Below are positions 25,697-33,779 of a stretch of DNA of 53,572 bases, in pieces. This DNA comes from JBQTKD01 sp052389435. GTDB taxonomy: Bacteria; Actinomycetota; Actinomycetes; Sporichthyales; Sporichthyaceae. The notes beneath the pieces were generated by a model. It had not been told where the DNA came from, made no database searches, and saw only the letters and a list, made by a program, of their open reading frames with translations. The position numbers and the translations under genes were made by a program. Each line of letters begins with the position of its first letter. The first letter of the stretch is position 1. The stretch lies in the NCBI GenBank assembly GCA_052389435.1, contig JBQTIB010000135.1, positions 1 to 53,572 of the forward strand. The letters run 5' to 3'.

Positions 25697-26797
25697 TCAG
25701 ATCTCCTTCGAGCCGAGCAGTTGCGGAGCCGAGCGGCAGACCTTGCGCAGGGCCTCGAGGAAGGCGTCGTTCTCCGCGGGCAGTCCGACGGTAACGCGCA
25801 GCCGCCCCGGCAGGCCGACGTCGCGGATCAGCACGCCGTGATCGAGCAGGCCCCGCCAGACCGCCGCGGCGTCGGCGAACAGGCCGAACAGTACAAAGTT
25901 CGCGTCGGAGGGCACCACCGAGAATCCGTCGGCGCGGAGTTCGGCGACGACCCGGTCCCGCTCCGCGCGAAGGGTCTCGACGTTGCCCAGCAGGTCGTCG
26001 CGGTGGCGCAGCGCGACCCGAGCCGCGGCCTGGGTGAGCTCGGACAGGTGGTAGGGCAGGCGCACCAGCAGCAGGCACTCCACCAGGCGCGGATCGGCGG
26101 CGAGGTAGCCCACGCGCAGGCCGGCCATCGCGAACGCCTTGGACATCGTCCGGCTGACCACCAGACGCGGGCGGCCGGGCAGCAGGGTCAAGGCGCTCGG
26201 AACCCCGTCGCGCGCAAACTCGGCGTAGGCCTCGTCGACGACGACGATTCCGTCGGTGGCGTCGTAGACCGCCTCGACGACCTCCAGCGGCAGCGCCGTG
26301 CCGCTCGGGTTGTTGGGCGAGGTCAGGAAGACCACGTGGGGCCGGTGCTCCGCGACCTGGGCGAGCACCCCGGCGGCTTCGAGGGTGAAGTCCTGCTCGC
26401 GGTGGCCCGCAACCCAACCCGTTCCGGTGGCCTCTGCGATGAGCCGGTGCATGGTGTAGCTCGGCTCGAACCCGAGCGCCGTGCGCCCGGCTCCGCCGAA
26501 GGCCATGAGGATCTGCTGGAGGATCTCGTTGGAGCCGTTCGCGGCCCACACCTGATCGGCCGTCAGGTTGTGACCGAGATAACCCGCCAGGTCCCCGCGC
26601 AACCCCATCGCGTCCCGGTCCGGGTACCGGTTGAGCGAGAGGGCGGCCTCGCCCACCGCCGCCGCGAGGTCGGCCGCCAGCGCGGCGGAGGGCGGATACG
26701 GGTTCTCGTTGGTGTTCAGGCGCACGGGCACGTCGAGCTGCGGCGCACCGTAGGCGGTGCGCCCCCGCAGGTCCTCGCGCAAAGGCAGTTCAAGCAC
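25697..26797 (-). CDS. hisC: Histidinol-phosphate aminotransferase
   Basis: 366 aa from the GTG at 26795-26797 (VLELPLREDLRG). A PLP-dependent class I/II aminotransferase; the Schiff-base lysine is in SRTMSKAFAMAGLRVG, with LNTNENPYPP at the N-terminus and the Asp of the PLP site in VVVDEAYAEF. The longer frame to 26941 begins with non-conserved Arg-rich sequence and is rejected. The start lies 6 nt after TATCCT, pointing to a leaderless message. It heads the hisC-B-H run. Confidence 0.95.
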   Translation of the reverse strand: MLELPLREDLRGRTAYGAPQLDVPVRLNTNENPYPPSAALAADLAAAVGEAALSLNRYPDRDAMGLRGDLAGYLGHNLTADQVWAANGSNEILQQILMAFGGAGRTALGFEPSYTMHRLIAEATGTGWVAGHREQDFTLEAAGVLAQVAEHRPHVVFLTSPNNPSGTALPLEVVEAVYDATDGIVVVDEAYAEFARDGVPSALTLLPGRPRLVVSRTMSKAFAMAGLRVGYLAADPRLVECLLLVRLPYHLSELTQAAARVALRHRDDLLGNVETLRAERDRVVAELRADGFSVVPSDANFVLFGLFADAAAVWRGLLDHGVLIRDVGLPGRLRVTVGLPAENDAFLEALRKVCRSAPQLLGSKEI

Positions 26798-26803
26798 GTA
26801 GTC

Positions 26804-26809
26804 AGGATA
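26804..26809 (-). promoter_or_regulatory. -10 box of hisC (leaderless candidate)
   Basis: TATCCT on the minus strand, 6 nt before the GTG start of hisC. Confidence 0.5.
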
Positions 26810-27142
26810 GAACCGCGCCGGCAATCCCCTGCGCCACCGCGACCACGCCGCGCCCGGCGAGCACCCGGTCCGACCTGCGCCCTTTGCATACCCGCCGGGC
26901 GTGTGGCGCGATGACGATCGACGTCGCCGGCGAGCCCGCAAATGTCACCTGAGTCCCCCTCGAGCCTTGCCCGCCCGCGAAGGCCTCCGTACAAGGGTGG
27001 CACCAGGTCCAGCGCCGGTAGCACCCGAGTTCCTTTGCCGAACTCCGCGGTCCGCGCATACCTCGGTCTCCCCTTTTCGCCACGCCGTCGTGCTTCTGCG
27101 CACGCGGCCTCGGCGTCCCCGATCTCGAGAGGTAGACCTCGC
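26810..27142. other. Non-coding divergent region between hisC and the secreted-protein cluster
   Basis: About 330 bp carrying the divergent promoters. Directly before the plus-strand gene, a GAGG-TAGA-CCTC mini-hairpin (about 27128-27140) holds the Shine-Dalgarno. No RNA gene, riboswitch or conserved ORF was recognised. Confidence 0.5.
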
Positions 27143-27718
27143 ATGCGCACGATCGCCATCCTCGGCGGCGCCGTCACGGCCGTCGCCCTGGCGGCCACCG
27201 GAGCCGGTGCCGCCATCACCCCGCCCAGCGCAGGCCTTCCGGCGGGCATCAATCTCGTCGTCTGCTCCGACGGCGGCTCGACCACCTACGTCGTCGACGG
27301 GCCGGTGTTCCGCACCGGGGTGCTGGCCGCCGGCGAATGCCGGGGCCTGACCGTCCAGCCCGGCGTCTACACCGCGGCCATGCAGGGCAAGGCGGCGGAG
27401 GACTCGAAGTCCTCGGTCTCGGTGACCCGACCCGGCGGCGCCCGGGCCTTCTACGCCCACCGCACCTCGGTGACCACCGGTGTCGACGCCGTCCCGACGA
27501 ATCCGACCCTCGGCCCGAAGGACGCCAACGGCTACCCGACCGGAATCAACAGCGCCGACAGCGGCCCGGGCATCAACGTCACGGCGGTGGTCTTCCAACA
27601 CCTCGGGCGCTCCCACGGCGGCAGTTCGGGCACCGGCCAGTACGTGACGCCCGTCCCCTCCGGCGGCGGCGGCAACGCCTCGTGCCCGCCGGAGCACGCC
27701 TCGCTCGGCCACTGCTGA
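27143..27718 (+). CDS. Small secreted protein, type A copy 1
   Basis: 191 aa. Signal peptide about 1-25 (AILGGAVTAVALAATGAGA). The mature part carries the block LPAGINLVVCSDGG ... VDGPVFRTG ... GECRGLTVQPGVY shared with three neighbours, with two cysteines at fixed spacing that may pair. The tail is Gly/Ser-rich with histidines (GRSHGGSS) and ends CPPEHASLGHC. I do not recognise a named family. It starts a row of five plus-strand exported-protein genes between hisC and hisD. Confidence 0.8.
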   Translation: MRTIAILGGAVTAVALAATGAGAAITPPSAGLPAGINLVVCSDGGSTTYVVDGPVFRTGVLAAGECRGLTVQPGVYTAAMQGKAAEDSKSSVSVTRPGGARAFYAHRTSVTTGVDAVPTNPTLGPKDANGYPTGINSADSGPGINVTAVVFQHLGRSHGGSSGTGQYVTPVPSGGGGNASCPPEHASLGHC

Positions 27719-27750
27719 TCCCCCTTTCCACTCTCCCTAGGACTTCACCC

Positions 27751-28332
27751 ATGCGCATTCCCACCCTCACCGGCGTTCTGATCGCCTCGGCCGCAGGCCT
27801 CGTCTGCGCCCTGCCCGGCGCCGCGTCCGCCCACATCGGCCCGGCGAACTCCTTGACCGACACCGACCCGGCAGCCGCCGGCATTCAACTCGCGACGGGA
27901 ACGAATCTGGTCCTGTGCGCCAACCACGCGGCGAGCACCCTGTTCCTGACTCCCGACGGCGCGCCGGGCACCTACTACTCGGCGTCGTTCGCCAGTGGCC
28001 AGTGCCGTTCGTTCGCCAACCTGCCCGTCGGGACCTACAAGGTCGGCGGTTTCACGGCCAAGCCCGGACCCGCCCAGCCCTGCGTCAACGCCAACAACAA
28101 CCCGAACTATCCGGACTGTCCGAGGCCGTTCGAATACGTCAAGGTCTTCGCCCCGAACAACCAGGCCGAGATCACCTGGCTCGAACCCTCCGCGACCGTC
28201 CACGTCTCGACCGCGCCGGCTACCCCGACCTACGGAATTCCGAACAACGCCAACCTCAACTACCCCCACCAGGGCACGAACAACGTGCCGGTGGTGGTCG
28301 TGAGCTTCCAGGGAAATCCCGACACCATCTAG
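27751..28332 (+). CDS. Small secreted protein, type B copy 1 (predicted N-terminal His)
   Basis: 193 aa. The signal peptide ends GAASA before HIGPANSL, so cleavage at ASA/H would expose an N-terminal histidine. The shared block TNLVLCANHAASTL ... SGQCRSFANLPVGTYKVGGF is followed by CVNANNNPNYPDCPRP. Mature N-terminal His is typical of copper histidine-brace proteins (CopC, LPMO), but the remaining sequence shows no clear match to either. A terminator hairpin follows at 28347. Confidence 0.8.
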   Translation: MRIPTLTGVLIASAAGLVCALPGAASAHIGPANSLTDTDPAAAGIQLATGTNLVLCANHAASTLFLTPDGAPGTYYSASFASGQCRSFANLPVGTYKVGGFTAKPGPAQPCVNANNNPNYPDCPRPFEYVKVFAPNNQAEITWLEPSATVHVSTAPATPTYGIPNNANLNYPHQGTNNVPVVVVSFQGNPDTI

Positions 28333-28346
28333 CTGTCGCAGCACCG

Positions 28347-28373
28347 GGCCCCGTCATCGAGACGGGGCCTTTT
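28347..28373 (+). terminator. Rho-independent terminator after the first secreted pair
   Basis: A 9-bp perfect GC stem (28347-28355 with 28361-28369), ATCGA loop, then TTTT. It lies 14 bp after the stop of the type B copy 1 gene. Confidence 0.85.
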
Positions 28374-28620
28374 GCTTGTTACCAAGCAATCTGACGTCTA
28401 ATCAGTCGATGCTGTAAGTCATCAACAACGGTTCGATCCCTTGCGAAGGGCCGCCGAGGCCTCTACAAGTAGAGCTACCAGGTCAGCGACACCGCCGCCT
28501 CGATGCGAGCCCCCGCTTCGCGCTCACCTCGGTCCCCATCGACGTTCCATGCCACCGTGCCGCTCGCGCGCACGAGTGCGCGCCGCGACGTCCTCCGACC
28601 GAGTTGAGAGGAACTCGACC

Positions 28621-29220
28621 ATGCGCAGAATCGTCGCCGGCGCGGGCCTTGGCCTTGCCGTCGCACTGACCGGATCGATCGCCGCGGGCCCCGCGGCGGC
28701 CAAGATCGTTCCCCCGACCACCACCCTGCCCGCCGGCACCAACCTCGTGGTCTGCAGCGAGCACGCGCCGCTGAAGTACTCCGTGGACGGCCCCAGCTTC
28801 CGCAGCGGCACTCTGGACGCCGAGCAGTGCAGGGCGCTGACCGTCGTGCCGGGCTCCTACGCCGTCTCCCAGCAACTCGTCGACGTCGCCGAGCCGCACC
28901 ACTTCGCCTCGGTGATCCGTCCCGGCGGACCACGCGCGGTGCACCAGCGCACGCTCGTGCACACCTACGTCGCCGCCGCCCCTGCCGCACCGACCTTCGG
29001 CCCGGTCGATGCGAACAACGTCCCCACCGGGGTCAACTCCCCCACCAGCGGACCCGGCACGAACGTCACCGTCGTGGTCTTCCACGACTACTCCGGTGCC
29101 GGCGGCGGCGCAGCCGGCGGTGGCCACGACCACGGCGCGGGAACCGGTTCGAGCGGCGGAACGCTCACCGGGCCCGGGGGCATCACCTGCCCGCCGCACC
29201 CGGTCGAACACTGCTCCTGA
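28621..29220 (+). CDS. Small secreted protein, type A copy 2
   Basis: 199 aa. Signal peptide about 1-27 (LGLAVALTGSIAAGPAAA). Paralog of the 27143 gene: LPAGTNLVVCSEHA, SVDGPSFRSGTLDAEQC and LTVVPGSY are shared. The tail is Gly-rich with GGGHDHGAG and ends CPPHPVEHC, so it holds several potential metal-binding His and Cys. RBS GAGAGG sits in the loop of a GAGTT/AACTC mini-hairpin just before the ATG. Confidence 0.8.
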   Translation: MRRIVAGAGLGLAVALTGSIAAGPAAAKIVPPTTTLPAGTNLVVCSEHAPLKYSVDGPSFRSGTLDAEQCRALTVVPGSYAVSQQLVDVAEPHHFASVIRPGGPRAVHQRTLVHTYVAAAPAAPTFGPVDANNVPTGVNSPTSGPGTNVTVVVFHDYSGAGGGAAGGGHDHGAGTGSSGGTLTGPGGITCPPHPVEHCS

Positions 29221-29255
29221 CGCTCCCTCACTTCGCCCTCGAAAGGTTCTCCCCG

Positions 29256-29825
29256 ATGCGCACTCCGATCGTCGTCGGCGCCCTGGCCGCCGCCCTGGCC
29301 GTCACCGCCACCGGTGTCGCCCAGGCCCACATTGCCCCGTCCGCCCTGGACACCAACACCGCCAGTCCCGGCATTCAGCTTCCGGCCAACACCAACCTGG
29401 TTCTGTGCTCCAACCACGCCGCCTCCACCCTCCACGCGGTGAACATCTCCAACCAGGCCAGCGCCACGCCCTACCGGGTCGAGAAGTTCACCGGGGGCCA
29501 GTGCAAGGCCCTCCAACTCGAGCCCGGCTACTACCGCATCGGCGGCTTCGGCGCCCGTGCAACCACTCCGCCGCCGTGTGTGAACGGCAGCACCGACCCG
29601 AACTACGCCGACTGCCCCCGCCCGCACGAGTGGATCAAGGTCGTCTACCCGGGCCAGGAGGAGAGCACCTGGCTGGAGGAGTCGGTGATCGTGAACGTGC
29701 AGGCCGCACCCGCGGCACCCACCTACGGCTATCAGAACGGCAGCAACCTCAACTACCCGACGACCGGATCGAACAACGTCGCGGTGGTCTCGGTCAGCTT
29801 CGCGTCCAACCCGCAGCCGATCTGA
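29256..29825 (+). CDS. Small secreted protein, type B copy 2 (predicted N-terminal His)
   Basis: 189 aa. The signal peptide ends GVAQA before HIAPSALD, again predicting an N-terminal His. Shares TNLVLCSNHAASTL, GGQCKALQLEPGYYRIGGF and CVNGSTDPNYADCPRP with copy 1, plus a C-terminal NLNYPTTGSNNVAVVSVSF strand region. The A-B gene pair at 27143-28332 is repeated here as 28621-29825, so a two-gene unit was duplicated. Confidence 0.8.
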   Translation: MRTPIVVGALAAALAVTATGVAQAHIAPSALDTNTASPGIQLPANTNLVLCSNHAASTLHAVNISNQASATPYRVEKFTGGQCKALQLEPGYYRIGGFGARATTPPPCVNGSTDPNYADCPRPHEWIKVVYPGQEESTWLEESVIVNVQAAPAAPTYGYQNGSNLNYPTTGSNNVAVVSVSFASNPQPI

Positions 29826-29877
29826 GCTTTCGTCGACTGACGAACCATCACTCGAGACCACTCAGGAGACGATCACC

Positions 29878-31017
29878 GTGTACAGATCGCGAATCGCCGC
29901 GGTCGCGACGGGGGCAACCGTGGCCATCCTCGGTTCCTGCCTACCGAGCGCCGCCCAGGCGCAGGTGACCACCGGCGTCCAGACGTTGGAGAGCACCCGC
30001 ATCGCCTACCGGATGTCGGTCGACCCCACCGGCGTACCGACCGGAGACCGGGACGACTTCAGCCGCAACCGCCTCAAGGCCAAGCACAACCAGGGCCTGC
30101 TCGTCCGCTACCCGGCCGGTTTCAAGGTGCAGGACTGCGACGCCCCCGCCGAGTTCCACTGCTCCTACACCGATTCCCTCGTTGCGTTCAGCCGCAAGGC
30201 GAACTCGCGCTCGTTCGCCCACGCCGACCGCTTCGAGGTCAAACTCCGTGCTCCCGGCATCCGCGGGATCTACCGCACTCCGGCCCTGCAGGTGTACTCC
30301 AACGGCGAGGAGGTGCTGTGGAACGGCTCGGAGGCCGACCCCTTCCCCGCTCCCACCGTCGGCGTCGAGGGACGCAACCGGGCGCCCCGCGTGGCCACCG
30401 GCGAGTTCGAATTGATCGACGACGTCGAGAAGAAGATCGCGTGCCCCAAGCACGCGGTGACCTACGCCAAGCAACGGCGCATCGACCCGGCCAGGTACTG
30501 CGCGTTCGCCGGCTACTCCGCCCCGTCGTTCCCCACGCCCAGCGCGGCCACGGCCCCCACCGGCTCGGCCTCCTTCGGCGCGGCCTCCATGGACGCCGCG
30601 GCGGTCCCGGTGCACGGCGGGAGCGGCTCGGACGAACTCGAGGGCACGGCCCGACTGGTCCGCAGCGAGAACCGGACTCGGCTGACCGTCGAGGTCGAGG
30701 GCCTGGACCCCGGCAAGGCCTACTTCGCCCACCTGCACGAGGGCACCTGCGCCGAGACCACCAGTCCGCACTACAGGAACAACGTCTACGGCCCGTCGAT
30801 CCCGCCCAACGAGCTCTGGCCCTCGACCAAGTCCCACGACCGTCAGGCCGGGCTCCTCGCCGACCGCAACGGAAAGGCGACGGGCAAGGCCAAGGCGTGG
30901 TGGAAGGCCCGGCCGGAGGCCCGGTCGGTGTGGATTCACACCGGAACGGTTCCGACCGCGCCGAACGCGGGCGGGCACGCCAGCCACGAACGGCTCGCCT
31001 GCGCGGACCTCGCCTAG
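29878..31017 (+). CDS. Secreted protein with CHRD/Cu-Zn-SOD-like C-terminal domain
   Basis: 379 aa, GTG start with AGGAG upstream. Signal peptide about 1-30, ending SAAQAQ. The N-terminal half (about 35-210) is unknown, with four or more cysteines. The C-terminal part (about 245-379) has VEGLDPGKAYFAHLHEGTC, then HYRNNVYGPSIPP and VWIHTGTV, which recalls CHRD or Cu/Zn-superoxide-dismutase-like beta-sandwich domains with metal-binding histidines. The catalytic SOD ligand set cannot be confirmed. It ends the plus-strand exported cluster and converges on hisD. Confidence 0.75.
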   Translation: MYRSRIAAVATGATVAILGSCLPSAAQAQVTTGVQTLESTRIAYRMSVDPTGVPTGDRDDFSRNRLKAKHNQGLLVRYPAGFKVQDCDAPAEFHCSYTDSLVAFSRKANSRSFAHADRFEVKLRAPGIRGIYRTPALQVYSNGEEVLWNGSEADPFPAPTVGVEGRNRAPRVATGEFELIDDVEKKIACPKHAVTYAKQRRIDPARYCAFAGYSAPSFPTPSAATAPTGSASFGAASMDAAAVPVHGGSGSDELEGTARLVRSENRTRLTVEVEGLDPGKAYFAHLHEGTCAETTSPHYRNNVYGPSIPPNELWPSTKSHDRQAGLLADRNGKATGKAKAWWKARPEARSVWIHTGTVPTAPNAGGHASHERLACADLA

Positions 31018-31037
31018 CGCCTCGGCCACCGCCGGAC

Positions 31038-31089
31038 GCGTCCGCGCTGCCAGGCCCCCGACCCCTCCGGGTGCCCGCGGCGCGGACGC
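31038..31089. terminator. Possible terminator between secreted protein gene and hisD
   Basis: A 10-bp perfect inverted repeat (31038-31047 with 31080-31089) with a long 32-nt GC-rich loop, between convergent genes. No T run. Confidence 0.35.
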
Positions 31090-31101
31090 CTCCGCCGGGG
31101 T

Positions 31102-32412
31102 CTAGGTGCCCCGCGGCACCCGAACGCGCACGGCGTTGACGTGCGCCAGCAGTTGCTCGGCGCCGCCGAGGGCGTCGATGTGGTCGGCCACCTCGGCGAG
31201 GGCGGCGCGGTCGTACTCGACGACGTGGACGCTGCGCAGGAACGAGTGCACCGACAGGCCGCCGCTGTGGCGAGCGGTTCCGCCGGTGGGAAGCACGTGG
31301 TTGGACCCCGCCAGGTAGTCGCCGAGGCTCACCGGCGAGAAGGCCCCGACGAAGATGGCGCCCGCGTTGCGGATGCGCCGCGCCACCGCCGGAGCGTCGG
31401 CGGTGAGAATCGCGAGGTGTTCCGCGGCCCACTCGTCGACGACCGCGATCCCGGCCTCGAGGTCGGCGACGAGCACCAGTGCCGACTGGTTGGCCAGCGC
31501 CGCGTTCACCTGCACGGTGTTGAGCGAAACCCCGCGCTGGCGGGCGACCTCGACCTGCACCGCGTCGATCAGTTCCGGACTGGTGGTCACGAGCAGCGTC
31601 GCGGCGTTCTCGTCGTGCTCGGCCTGGGAGATCAGGTCGGCGGCGACGAACGCCGGATCGGCGGTTTCGTCGGCGAGCACGGCGATCTCGGTCGGGCCGG
31701 CCTCGGCGTCGATCCCGACGATGCCCATCAGCAGACGCTTGGCGCTGGCGACGTAGATGTTGCCCGGGCCGGTCACCAGGTCGACGCGTTCGCACTCCTG
31801 CGTGCCGTGGGCGAACATCGCGATGGCCTGCGCGCCGCCTACCGCGTAGACCTCCTCGACGCCGAGCAGGGCGCAGGCAGCCAGGACCACCGGGTGCGGC
31901 CAGCCGTCGTTGTCGGCCTGCGGCGGGGAGGTGACCGCGAGGGACTCGACCCCGGCGACCTGCGCCGGAACCACATTCATGACCACGCTGGAGGGATAGG
32001 CGAGCAGACCGCCGGGCACGTAGAGCCCGACCCGGCGCACCGGGACCCAGCGTTCGGTGACGACGCCGCCGGGGGCGACCTCGACGACGGCGTCCGGGTG
32101 CCGCTGCGCCGAGTGCACCAGGCGCGCCCGCCGCGCGGCCTCCTCGAGCGCGGCGCGCACCGCCGGGTCCAGATCGACGAGGGCCTTTTCGAGAATGTCC
32201 GCGGGCACCCGAGTGCTCGCCGGGCGGATTCCGTCGAAGCGCTCGCAATAGTCCAGCACCGCCGCGACTCCGCGATCGCGTACGTCGTCGCAGATCGGGC
32301 GCACCGCCTCCAGCGTCGTGGCCACGTCGGCGGCGGCCCGCGGGAGCCGGTCCCGGGGCACGTCCGACGGCGAACGCAGCGAGTATTCGCGCAGGTCGAG
32401 GACGGGAATCAT
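31102..32412 (-). CDS. hisD: Histidinol dehydrogenase
   Basis: 436 aa from the ATG at 32410-32412. NAD-dependent oxidation of histidinol to histidine. The Zn and catalytic residues are in LISQAEHDENA, GPTEIAVLADE and GGTARHSGGLSVHSFLR. The frame can be extended to 32517, but family similarity starts at MIPVLDLREYS. A TAGAAT box ends 7 nt before the ATG and no Shine-Dalgarno is seen. hisD is cut off from hisC by the secreted-protein cluster. Confidence 0.97.
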   Translation of the reverse strand: MIPVLDLREYSLRSPSDVPRDRLPRAAADVATTLEAVRPICDDVRDRGVAAVLDYCERFDGIRPASTRVPADILEKALVDLDPAVRAALEEAARRARLVHSAQRHPDAVVEVAPGGVVTERWVPVRRVGLYVPGGLLAYPSSVVMNVVPAQVAGVESLAVTSPPQADNDGWPHPVVLAACALLGVEEVYAVGGAQAIAMFAHGTQECERVDLVTGPGNIYVASAKRLLMGIVGIDAEAGPTEIAVLADETADPAFVAADLISQAEHDENAATLLVTTSPELIDAVQVEVARQRGVSLNTVQVNAALANQSALVLVADLEAGIAVVDEWAAEHLAILTADAPAVARRIRNAGAIFVGAFSPVSLGDYLAGSNHVLPTGGTARHSGGLSVHSFLRSVHVVEYDRAALAEVADHIDALGGAEQLLAHVNAVRVRVPRGT

Positions 32413-32446
32413 GTCTTGGATTCTACGTGTGGCTAGGCTCGACACC
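32413..32446. promoter_or_regulatory. 34-bp divergent promoter region for two leaderless genes
   Basis: Minus strand TAGAAT (32420-32425) lies 7 nt before the hisD ATG. Plus strand TAGGCT (32434-32439) lies 7 nt before the GTG of the LON-domain gene. The two polymerase footprints must overlap. Confidence 0.6.
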
Positions 32447-33127
32447 GTGACCGTGCGACTGCCGCTGTTCCCGCTGGGGACCGTGCTGTTCCCCGGGGTG
32501 CCCCTGCCGCTGCACATCTTCGAGCCGCGCTACCGGCAGTTGATCTCCGACCTCACCTCCGACGGCGACCACGACGACGCGGAGCCGCCCGCGTTCGGGG
32601 TGATCGCGATCCGGGAGGGCTGGGAGGTCGGCGAAGAAGCCGTCAACGCCCTCTTCGAGGTCGGCTGCACCGCGGTGCTGCAACGCGTCGAGTCGCTGCC
32701 CGACGGTCGGTTCAACGTGCTGGCGGCCGGCCGGGACCGATTCCGGTTGCGCCACCTCGATCGCAGCGGGCCCTACCTCGTCGGCGAGGTCGAATACCTG
32801 GCGGAGGACGGCGGAGCGGACGCGGCGAGGGTGGCGAGCGGTACGCGGACGGCGTTTCTGCGCTACGTGGACGAACTCCTCGCGCAGGCCGAAGGCGCTC
32901 CGGCGCCGCCCGCGAATCTTCCCGACGACCCGATCGTGCTCTCCTACCTGGTGGCCGCGTCGATGGTTCTCGATGTGACGGACCGACAGTCCCTGCTCGA
33001 GGCTCCGGACGCCGCGGCGCGGCTGCGGGTCGCCTCAGCGCTCCTGGCGCGCGAGCGATCCATCCTTGCCCGGCTGCCGTCCGTTCCCGGAACCGCCCTC
33101 ACCCGCGGACCCACCAGCCTGAACTGA
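32447..33127 (+). CDS. LON-substrate-binding-domain protein
   Basis: 226 aa from the GTG at 32447 (VTVRLPLFPLG). The N-terminal pattern LFPLGTVLFPGVPLPLHIFEPRY is the classic start of the LON substrate-binding (PUA-like) fold, also seen in YwcB-like stand-alone proteins; the ATPase and protease domains are absent. It probably recognises unfolded protein or another ligand in the cytoplasm. The 3' end overlaps the convergent membrane-protein gene by 93 bp. Confidence 0.88.
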   Translation: MTVRLPLFPLGTVLFPGVPLPLHIFEPRYRQLISDLTSDGDHDDAEPPAFGVIAIREGWEVGEEAVNALFEVGCTAVLQRVESLPDGRFNVLAAGRDRFRLRHLDRSGPYLVGEVEYLAEDGGADAARVASGTRTAFLRYVDELLAQAEGAPAPPANLPDDPIVLSYLVAASMVLDVTDRQSLLEAPDAAARLRVASALLARERSILARLPSVPGTALTRGPTSLN

Positions 33128-33709
33128 GTTCTCGTCCTCCTCGGCGACGCTCGCCGCGCCGTCCACGCGCGGGGCGGGCTTCTCCAGGCCGAGAATCATC
33201 GAGACGTAGGCGATGAGCACGCCGATGGGCCAGCCGAGCAGTGCGATGTTCGAGCGCAGCTCCAGGGCGCCCTCGACTCGCTCGCCGTCGACCGTGCCGA
33301 GCGCGGCCTGGGCCAGGTCGATCGGCCCCAACTGCTCGCCGATCCCGCGGGCGAGAAAGGCCCCCACGACCGCGGCGACGAGCACCAGCACCATCGTGGG
33401 CAGCGCCCTGCGGTATCTCAGGTAGGCCATCACGCCGCAGGCCAGGCCGAGCAGCAGGCCCAGGCCGAGGAACCAGACGTCGGCCGCGATGAACTCGGAG
33501 CTGTCCTCGTCCTTCGGGAACACCGAACCTTCGATGTTGACGTAGGCGGGAGCCGGGGCGAGCCGTTCCCACGCCAGGCCGAACCACGGGGCGAGCAGCA
33601 GGGTCAGCAGACCCGCGAACAGTGCATCTCGAACGGCGGCCGCGGCCGGCAGGCGTCGCGAACCGGGCGCAGGGGTCTTGACCTCCGGTGACGATCGACG
33701 CTGTCCCAC
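33035..33709 (-). CDS. Four-helix integral membrane protein
   Basis: 224 aa, GTG preceded by GGGGGAG. Four hydrophobic segments (about 28-48, 75-97, 108-127 and 155-175) with a large outside loop after TM1. The last 50 residues are Gly/Ser-rich and charged. Two segments carry WxxG-type motifs but I do not recognise a family; DUF2567-like proteins are possible. The C-terminal tail is encoded on the strand opposite the LON gene end. Confidence 0.7.
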   Translation of the reverse strand: MGQRRSSPEVKTPAPGSRRLPAAAAVRDALFAGLLTLLLAPWFGLAWERLAPAPAYVNIEGSVFPKDEDSSEFIAADVWFLGLGLLLGLACGVMAYLRYRRALPTMVLVLVAAVVGAFLARGIGEQLGPIDLAQAALGTVDGERVEGALELRSNIALLGWPIGVLIAYVSMILGLEKPAPRVDGAASVAEEDENSVQAGGSAGEGGSGNGRQPGKDGSLARQER

Positions 33710-33779
33710 GTGCCAAGTCTCCCCCGTGCCGGTTGCCTGTCACACCGGAGGGTGCCTTTCCCCACGGGACCGGCGGAGA

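Noticed and set aside
26942..27142. N-terminal extension of the first secreted protein gene
   Set aside because: The frame is open but Arg/Ser-rich and lacks a signal peptide; the ATG at 27143 gives a ribosome-binding site and a proper signal sequence.
28405..28470. tRNA or tRNA-end attachment site
   Set aside because: A GGTTCGATCC string resembles a T loop, but the flanking stems do not pair and no anticodon arm or acceptor stem fits.
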